NCBI GenBank assembly: GCA_001430745.1
Contig: KQ482057.1
Location: 913,911-931,161, forward strand
DNA from: Auxenochlorella pyrenoidosa
Lineage: Eukaryota > Chlorophyta > Trebouxiophyceae > Chlorellales > Chlorellaceae
Length of the DNA: 17,251 nt
Reading direction: 5' to 3'
Part shown: one piece after another, positions 6,963 to 15,500 of the stretch
Position numbering within the stretch: the stretch's first letter is position 1
How the letters are laid out: each line of letters begins with the position of its first letter
The notes under the pieces: generated by a model
The model's input: the letters and a program-made list of their open reading frames with translations, nothing else
Database searches by the model: none
What the model was told of the DNA's origin: nothing
Program-made: the position numbers and the translations under genes

Positions 6963-9002
6963 TCAAGGCCCCAGCGCCATGGCCAGGCCCATGGCCATGG
7001 CAGCCGCCAGTGAGATCTGCAGCACGTTGACCAGGTCGTTGGACAGCCAGGGCAGCCGGCCCTGCACCGTGGCCCCCAGCCAGCTCTCAAAGATGTTGGC
7101 CACAAACGCAGCGGCCGTCACCGCTGCCACCCCCCTGCCGTCCACCTGCATGCGAGGGGATGGGCAGCAGGCGCACGAGGGCAAGAGTTGCACAGAAGAC
7201 CCCGCAGCATGTTGCGATGAATCTGGGCATTGCCGTTGTGCCCTCCAGACGTGTGCTAGCCGAGGCAAGAGAAGAGCGTGGGTGCAGCAACTCATGTACA
7301 GCGGAGCTTGGCAAGGGCGCTCAACCTACAGCTCAGCAGCTCAGCATCAGCCGCTCCCCCTCCCCTCCCACCTGGCCCAGGGCGTAGGCCATGCCCGCCA
7401 CGCCCGCCGCCGCCACCACGCCCGCTGCTGTCCCCTCCAGGCTGACCGCCCCCTCGGTGCCGCGCGGCACGCGCTGCAGGGTGGTGATCAGATAGGTTGT
7501 CTGGCCGTACGCCTTGCCAATCTCCGAGGAGGTGGTGTCAGCCAGCTTGGAGGCGAAGCTGGCAGCAAAGCCGACCTGCGGGGCGGGGGTGGAGCTTGGG
7601 CTGTTGGGCTGAAGAGGGCTCTGGCAGCGGCGGAGCACTTGCGCAGGGGTTTCAGGGCGTCACCTGAAATCCTGTGCTGCATGCACACTCGGACGTTCCC
7701 TCGGCAGGCAGCCCTTGTCGGCAGCCGACCAAACACCAGTCCTGGCTCCATGCCACACGTGGAGGGTGCTCCTGCCCTCCACAGCCCTGCCGCCTGTGCC
7801 GCGGCCGCCCTCACCCGCCAGGGGAAGGGGTCCCCAAGCGCCAGCGCCCCGGCAGCGCAAACGATGCCCGCAAAGCCAGAGCCCAGCACGCTGCCCTGCG
7901 GAGCAGCGCAGGAAGATAGGGGGCAGCGCAAGTGGAAAGAGGGGCGGCATGTGATGTATGACGATTGCGCGGCAATAGCCAGAGCCAGAGACCAGCAGGC
8001 TGCCTCTCCCTGAGGGCAAGCAAGCGGGGCACGATGCGACAGAAGCATGACGCTGGCCAAGCTGCTGCCGCACTGCAGACCCCAGCAGCACGGGAAGGGG
8101 GCCATCGCACCCAGGATGAGCTGTTTCAAAGTCGGTGGAAGGGGCACAAGCTTGGCAGGGCGGCACCACTCCCCCCATGCGCACCAGGGAGCGCCGCCCC
8201 GAGCGCGCCTCTGCGATGCCCTCCTTCTGCTTCTGTTCCAGCTTCACCTTTGTGACCTGCCATGCCAGGTGGGGTGGCAGCGATGTAGGCAGGCGGGCAA
8301 GCGATGAAGCCGGCGCCAGCAGCAGGGGCGGCACCCTCAGAGAGCTGGCCAAAGGCCGCTGCAGATGCCGCTGCCATGCGCACATCCCAGAGGCGTCTGC
8401 AGCAGCACCCCAGCTGCACCGTTCACGCGCCATGTCACAAGGCCAAGCACAAGCGGCCAGCCCACCAGCGAGCCGACGATGAAGTAGGCGCAGACAATGG
8501 CGTAGCCCCCGGGGCCAAAGGCCGAGTAGGTCAGGGTGCCCAGCACCCAGGAGCTCAGCACGCCCTGCCAGGTCAGCCCCGACAGCAGCACCCGGATGCC
8601 CAGCACGTACACGGCGGTGTTGGCGGCGGCGCCCACGGCCAGGCCTGGCGAGGGGCCCAGAGCGGCGGCCAGCAGCTCCTGACAGGGCCAAGGACACAGC
8701 AATCTTTGTTGCTTCGAGCAAAGGTTCTGGATCTGGTGCTGACAGGCCGAGGGCGCAGCGGAGGGGCAGCTGAGCAGGCAAGGAGAGGGGAGAGATGGTT
8801 GCGCCTCGTCCCGCCCGCCCGGACCTGCCACCTCCGCGCCCACCTCTGCGCCCACGGGCAGGGCCTGCGTTCGTTGCGATGACAATTGGCGGCGATGCTG
8901 CACTGGGGACAACCTCTTGTGCGGCTGCCGGTGCCGCGCCAAGCGCCGGCCTTCCGACAAGCCGGCGGGCGCCTGCTGTGCGGCTTGAAGCACGCTCACC
9001 AT
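6963..9002 (-). CDS. VTE6: DUF92/TMEM19-type membrane protein, probable plastid phytyl-phosphate kinase
   Basis: Exons: 8844-9002, 8466-8678, 8185-8256, 7815-7895, 7372-7575, 6963-7145; 303 aa, and every intron is in phase 0. DUF92 includes plant VTE6, which phosphorylates phytyl phosphate to phytyl diphosphate for tocopherol and phylloquinone synthesis in the plastid envelope. Residues 1-53 are rich in Arg, Gln and Ser with few acids, as expected of a transit peptide. Family blocks follow in order: GLAVGAAANTAVYVLG; WVLGTLTYSAFGPGGYAIVC with YFIVGSLVTKVK; KQKEGIAEARSGRRS; LGSGFAGIVCAAGALAL; then LADTTSSEIGKAYGQTTYL (about 186-204, with D188 and E193), VPRGTEGAVSLEGT, and FESWLGATVQ with LSNDLVNVLQIS. 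About six hydrophobic segments. Start at 9002 has strong context (GCCATGG). The ATG directly abuts GTGAGC, a donor-like sequence, so a different first exon is possible. Intron 1 (165 bases) is stop-free and in frame. VTE6 rather than another DUF92 member is inference. Confidence 0.85.
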
Positions 9003-9136
9003 GGCTGCTAGGGAGAAAGGAGGGTATACTTGGTGCGATGGGCTGCTCTCTCACCAGGTGCCGCCACCGCCAGCGGGGATGCAGCATGCGGAGCAGGGGT
9101 AAGCGGACTCTTCCCTCCTGCTCTTTGATGTGTGTC

Positions 9137-9141
9137 TTACA
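9137..9141 (-). terminator. Putative poly(A) signal TGTAA, mosaic membrane gene
   Basis: This is the only TGTAA found on the minus strand in the spacer, about 434 bases after the stop codon at 9575-9577. It sits beside an A-rich (plus) / T-rich (minus) run. Confidence 0.4.
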
Positions 9142-9508
9142 CAAAAAACACCGTGGTGAGAATGATGAGAAAACTCGTGTGCGAGCCGGGCATCAGAGGT
9201 GGCAGGCACGGCAGCACACAGGGCCAAGCTGGGCAGGTCAGGCGCACCAGGTGGGCGCCGTGAATCACAAATAGGGGTGGGATGCGAATCCGAGGTGAGG
9301 ATTTACTCGCAGTGAGGGGAGGATGGAAAATGATTGCTGCACTGATGACCGGAGGCCCAAAGGAAAGGGGGGTTGCGGTAGTACAGGGGAGGGGCGGTGA
9401 GGGGCAGCAAGGGACTGGGGCACACGACAGGGAGCGCAGGACAGGGCAGGCAAAGGCAGAGGTAAGTAACGCAGAGTAAGGAATCTTAAAAAAATGAATG
9501 CAAAGGAG

Positions 9509-9539
9509 GAAATGAGTGTGGGCTGAAATGAGTGTGGGC
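9509..9539. repeat. Two-copy tandem repeat, 15 identical bases
   Basis: GAAATGAGTGTGGGC occurs at 9509-9523 and again at 9525-9539, separated by one T. It lies in the first 70 bases of the 3' UTR of the mosaic membrane gene. No function is assigned; a recent local duplication is the simple reading. Confidence 0.9.
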
Positions 9540-9574
9540 GGGCCCTGGCAGCGCGGTGCCGAGCGAGGCCCGCG

Positions 9575-12500
9575 TCAGCGGCGTGCCAGCGAAGGCAGGC
9601 GGGAGGGCGGGCGCTTGCCTGCACCACTGCCGGACCCATCTTCCGATGCAGGGGCCCCGGGGGGCAGATCTGCGCTGGCGGCGCTGCCCAGGCGGCCCAG
9701 CGGCGGCAGCAGGCTGCTGAATCGCACCGACATGCTGGAGCGTAGCTTGCTGCTGCCGCTGCTGCTGAGGGGCAGGGACAGGGAGCTGCACAAGGGGGAG
9801 GGGGGGGGAGAAAAGCAGGGCAGGCATAAGCGTCAGGCCGGCAACTGGCGCGGCGCTTGCAGGGGTTCCAGACACAAAGGCAGGCCGAGGGAGGGCGGCG
9901 GCACATGGCGAGGCGCAGCTCTTGCTGGTGCCACATGTGTGGGCAAGCCGCCTGCCGGCGAAGCGCACAACCCCGTGCCCCCCGTCTCCTGCACTGAGCA
10001 GCCGAGCCCTGTGCGCTGCAGGGCCTCACCCGAGAGCAAAGGGCAGCACCCTGCGCTTGCGCTCGTGGGCGTGCAGGCTGCGCTGGCTGAGGCCGCGGCC
10101 ATGCACCCTGCAGGGCGGGTGGTGGCGGGTGCAGGCCGGCGGCGCACGCTGGGCTCAGCCGGCAGCGCACCACCGGCAGCAGTGCGGGCCCGAGGGGCCT
10201 GCCCCTGCCTAGCAAGGCTCAATTCAGTTGAGCAGCCACTGGCTGGCGCTGTAGCGCTTGCACCCGGGAGCAGCCCCTCCCATGCAGCTGCCCTCCAGCC
10301 GGCCTCAGGAGCTGGCAGCCCCCCTTGGCCCTTCCCCTGGACCCCTTCCCCCCCCCACCTGAGCAGCCAGCGGTCGGCGAACTTGCGGGCCAGGATGTGA
10401 GGGTCCCTGGCCATCACCTCGTGCACCACAGCGGCAAAGCGCTCGGCCGGGCCGGGGCGCCAGCGGCGCCACAGCCGGCCCGCCTTCTCGACCGCCTGCT
10501 GCAGGCAGTAGCGCAGGCAGTGGCAGAGCATGCCCACCACCTGGAAGACGAGCATGGCGGTGCCCAGCCGGTTGCTGCGGGGGTGGGCGGGTGGGTGGGG
10601 GTGCGGGTGGGGGGGTGAGGGGGTGAGGCAGCGAATTTCAGGGGGGGCATCGAGAGGCCAGGAACGACTTTGTGACGGCATGATGCAAGCGGATGGCCAA
10701 CTGGTTGCAAGGGGTAGGTGGGGCAAGCGTGCAGGGCACATGCGGGTGGCGAGAGCTGGGAGCACGAGGGGGTGCGGACATGGTGGGCGGGTGCTGGGCA
10801 TGGGCTGGGGCGGCACAGCACCTGCTGCCATGCACCACACTTCAGGGCAGGCAGCAGCCACCGTGTGGCCAGCAGGGTGTGCAAGCGCTCGAGTGCCCTG
10901 CAGCAGGCCAGCCTGCTCATGGCTGCAGCCTCCCCCCCGGCTCACATGTCCTGGTAGCGCTCTGCCGGCAGGCTGATGACGACGATGCCGCACACAAAGG
11001 TGGCCAGGTCGCAGGCGCAGGAGATGATCTGCAGGCAGGCAGGCAGGCGGGATGAGGCAGCGGTGTGGGAAGGGGCTGGGTGTGTGCGCGGCAGGGTCAC
11101 CTGCAGTTCCGAATGGCCGGGCGCTTCTGCCGGTGCAGGCGGCCCGCCACCGTGCACCCAAGCAGCTGGCGTGCCAGGCGCGTGGGCGCTCCCGGCGCCT
11201 GCCGCCGGGGCACCGGCGGCGCACCTCTGCCGCCAGGCTGGGCGCCGCCAGCGGCGCCAGCAGGCGCACGTATGCCCAGTACAGCAGGATGAGGACGAGC
11301 AGGGTGATGAGCTGCCACAGGCCGCCGTGGCCGTGGCTGACGCTGAACACGGCGGCCAGCTGCGCAAACGCGACCATCTTGGCCAGCTGCAGCGTCACGC
11401 CCAGGGTCTGCGGGAAGGGGGGGACCAGCGGGGAGCATCGCTGCGGTTTGGGAATGCTGCGGGGGCCAGGACGGGCCCTGGCACGTGGCCACGCCAGATC
11501 CCTTGGCGGCAGGCAAAACGCGCGCCGCTGGGAGCGGCGAACCCAGCGTGGCAGCGTGCTCTGGGCGCGGAGGGCAGCCGGCGCGCGGCGCTTGCCTGCA
11601 CTGCCTCGCGCGCGCGGGCGGCCCGGGTGGTGGCCAGCGGCACCATCTCGCCGCGGTCAAACCTCCCGGTGGCCGGGTCAAACTCAAAGGTGCCGGGCCT
11701 CCACTCCATCTCCGGCCCCCGCGCCGTCTCAAACAGCACGCCGTAGCGGGCGACAAAGCTGCGGGAGGAGAAAGAAGGGAAGGTCACTATTGGTCCACAG
11801 CTTGGAGCATCAGGACAAGGGGCCCAGTAGCAGCACAAGCCGGCCCAGCTGGTGCCGACAGCCCGGGGGCGCCAGGGCAGACGCAGCCCGGCACCGCAGC
11901 ACACAAGCAGCATGGCAGTGCGCCGCCAGCCCGGCGCCACCCCACCTGGTCTGGTACCCATCGGAGGGCACCCACTCGCCGTGACGGGTGGCGTCATACC
12001 TGCAGGGCGTCATACCAGCCGGGGGAAGAGACGTCGCTTCAAAGGAGCATGCGTGCTTTGCTGTGCAGCGAGGCCGTGCATGGGCAGTGGGTGGGCTGGG
12101 GGCACGGACATGCTGACGGGCAGGCTGCAGCCAACGTGGACTGAACCCCCGGCTGCTCCCAACCCTCAGCGGTAGTGCAGCATCAGCACAGCATGCGCCG
12201 CCTTCCTGAGGCAGGCCTCACCCAAACACGGGGGTGAGGATGTAGCGGACCAGCCAGCGCCCCAGGGACAGGCGCCTGCGCTTCTCGGGCAGCGGCTGCC
12301 TGAGCTGCTGCTGCTGCTGCGCCGCCGTTGCTGCCGCCGCGGCCGCGTCGGCATTGGCTGCTGCCTTGGCCGCAGCTGCCTGCCCTGCAACCTGCGACTC
12401 CCACTGCTGCCACAGAGGGTCTTCCAGCTGCACAGAGCGCTCCTCAGGGACGTCTGAGACCCTGGGAGAGCCCGGCTCGTGCTGAGCCCGCTGCGCAGGC

Positions 12501-15500
12501 TCCACACCCTCTGTCCAGCGCCAGGCATCGCTGCTCAGGCTGCGGGCATGCATGCCGCGCTGCCGCTGCATGGATGGCTGCCGCGCGCCGCTGCTGGCGC
12601 TGCGCAGGAGGCTGCCGGCGCGCTGCGCCGCCTGCCAGGCATCGCTGCTGAGGCTGCGCAGCAGCCCGCGAGGCTGCTGCTCCGCCGGCGGGCTCCGCAC
12701 GTTGTGACTGAGGCTGCGCTGCGGCGGCCCCCCCTGCTGCTGCTGTGACGCCGCCGGTGACGGCGGCCATGCCACGCCGTGGCTTGTGCTGCGGAACAGC
12801 GGCCCCCGCGGGGCGCGCTGCGGGGCGCCCTGCCAGGCTACATTGTGGCTCTGGCTGCGTGACGGTGGGTCGCGCCGCCTGGGCGGCGTGTGTGGCAGCG
12901 CGGCGCCCTGCGCGCCGTCGCTGGGGCCGTCCCCGCTGCCAACGCTGGCCTCTGACCCTGCCACCGAGCCGCTGTTGACCCGCTCCAGGCTGGCAAGCTT
13001 GCCAGAGAGCACAGACCACAGCTTGCTGCTGTTGTCCACAGTGCTGCTGGACAGCGCGCTGTCAAACTGGCTGCCGCTGCTGCCGCTGCTGGTGGCACGG
13101 CCAAGGCGCTTGCGCCGCCGCCGCACCGCCTTGGGTGTCGGCGTGTAAAAGGCGCTGCGATGGGCCGGGTCCTGCATGGCCGGGGGGGCGACGTGCGGTG
13201 CCGGAAGGGCGGTTGGCAAGTTGGGGTGATGGTAGCCAGTGGGTTAGTTCTGAGTCACCAGGGGAGTGCCAGAGGGCAGCCATGGCAGGCTGCGGCCTGC
13301 CAGAGCGCAGCTGTGTGTGTTGAGCACAGGCAGCTCTGGCGGCGGGTGGAGCGTGCCCAGTGGGGCGGCCAGACAGCAAAGCCCCGCCGCAGACTAAGCT
13401 GCAGCGCCGGCCCGCTCGGCGAATGCGGGCGCCGCGGAGCGCTCACCCCCCGAAGCAGGTGCCAGGCAACCAGCCAGGCGGCCAGCAGGACCAGGCCTAT
13501 GGGGATGAGGAAGCCAAACCAGATGCCGGCCGCCATGCCCCCGGGCGTGTCATCCAGCACACACTCTGTACGGGGGGAGTGGAAGTTCCGGCGGTGAGTG
13601 GTCAAAACAGCCAGTCGAGGTGGCATGAGCAGTGTGCACGGGATGGCAATACACACGGGGGACTCTCTTATGTCTAAGGGTGCGGCGGCATGCCACTCTG
13701 CATGGCGAAGGCGGGTGCTGTCTACGCGTGCAGGGCGCTGCGCCTGCTACGCCAGGCATGCAGGGCTGGCCGGCGAGGCACATGCAGACGGGGGTGCAGG
13801 TAGGCCGCCTGTAGCACTGCACAGCGAGGCTAGGCCCGTGCCTGCCCGCTCGCCACGCTAGCACCGGGCAGGCAAACTATGCAGCAGCTGCAACGAGGCT
13901 GCCTGGAACAGCAAGTAGATGAGAGCGGTCGCGGCTCACTCGCTCCCTGCGCCGCCATGATCGGCAGCAGGCACCAGATGAACCAGATCTCCGGGCGCGG
14001 CCACTCGAAGAACATGAGCATGCGCCAGCGCATCAAGATCACGATGCTCCTGCGTTGCAGCAGGGGGTGCAAAAGCATCTTGAGCCCGGGGCGGGGCTCA
14101 CTGGAGCGCACCAGCCCGGCAGCGCATCACACTGACCATGCACCGCACTCGCCTGCAGTTCAGGCACGCTCAAGGCCTCCAAGCAGGCGGTTCATAAGGA
14201 CACCCCTGGCAACACGGCCTCCCCGGGCAGGCGGCAGCCCCACCTGATGGCTGCGTGCAGCGCCACCACCGCGGCCAGGCCGATGGTCAGCCAGAACAGG
14301 GTGTTCCACAGGTCGCGCAGGCTGGCGCCGCCCAGCTGGTAGAAGAGCAGCTGCAGCTCGTCGATCACGCCCTCCAGCTTCACGCCCAGCAGCTCGGGCG
14401 GCAGGGCGCTCGTCTCTGCGGCTCACCGGGGAACACAAGTCAGTTTGTGACAAAACTTGACTTTACCTGACCTGACCCAACTGTCAGCGGTGCAGCGGGT
14501 GGATGCAGGCCCGGAAGAAGGCAGGCCCCACACCCAGGTAGATGGCTGCTCAGCAGCGCGGGATGGGCCCCAACCGCTGGGCCCACAGGCCGCTCCGCCG
14601 CCGCCACAGGTGGCACCCAGGGACTCACGGTTGGGCGACGCGCCGTCGCTGGTGCCGGTGCTTGCCACCACGTAGATCTGGCCGCCGTCAAGCACGGCCC
14701 CCGCCGCAGGCGGAGGCGAGCCGGCGACGGGCGGCGCAGCCGCTGCGCCCGCCTGCTGGAGCGGCCGCCTGCGGGGCTGACTGCTCTGCTCCTGCTGCGC
14801 TGGGGCCGCTGTGACGCCCCGCTGTGCCCAGAAGGCCGCGTGCAGGAGGTCGCCCAGCTCTGCACTGGTGAGCTGGCGGTGCTGTGCCTGCTGTGCCTGG
14901 TGAGAGGGCGCCAGCAGCGCGGGCGCGGTGCCTGCGCCGCGCGCCTCCTGCAGGCGCCGCCTCCCGCCGGGGCCGCCGGCCTGCAGGGGAACGGGCGTTG
15001 GGTGAAGGTCACACGGCGGCAGGAATCTGAATGGACCAGCGGAGCGGCGCCAAGGCTGTGGGCAGGGGCAAGGGGGAGACAGCGGGGGCACAGGAGGGCA
15101 CGGGGGCTGCACGGCTGCGTGGCGGGCAGGCCGAGCACGGGGCGGTGCGCGCGCCTCACCCCCTGGCACGTGACCAGGCCCGGAATGTTGGAAGAGCCGC
15201 AGGTGAGGCACGTGCGTCCCTGGGTGCAAGCTGCGTAGGGTGTAGGGGGACGCGCAGACCTGGTGGTAACACCCCGGGTGTGTGCTGCCGAGCTGCACGC
15301 AACGCCCAACCCGGCCGCCGCACACTCATGCACTGCTGATCCCCAGGGCCCCAGCGGGGAACCGGCAGCTGCCTGCCCCTGTCGGGGCAGGGGCGCGGGC
15401 AGCTGGGCGCACCTGGGGGGGAGGAGGCGTAGCACAGTCGCTCCTTGTAGCTGCCCACCCCGGAGGGCCCCTGCTCGTTGCAGTTGCCGCTGGGGGTGCA

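Larger units (their letters stand above)
9003..9574. other. Spacer: 3' UTR of the mosaic membrane gene and promoter/5' UTR of the DUF92 gene
   Basis: This holds 572 bases with no supported gene. It contains a 16-base-period tandem repeat (9509-9539) close to the upstream gene's stop and a TGTAA signal at 9137-9141. If that signal is used, the 3' UTR is about 430 bases and only about 135 bases remain for promoter and 5' UTR of the next gene, so transcripts may be very close or overlap. Confidence 0.6.

Noticed and set aside
11052..11984. Plus-strand frame of 310 codons and several other plus-strand frames across the mosaic gene
   Set aside because: They cross exons and introns of the minus-strand gene without respecting them and carry Arg/Pro/Ser-rich, unconserved sequence.
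12515..12862. CRISPR-like or transposon interpretation of the repeats
   Set aside because: The repeats are degenerate at DNA level, lie in frame within a coding exon and encode a conserved peptide core, so they are protein repeats.
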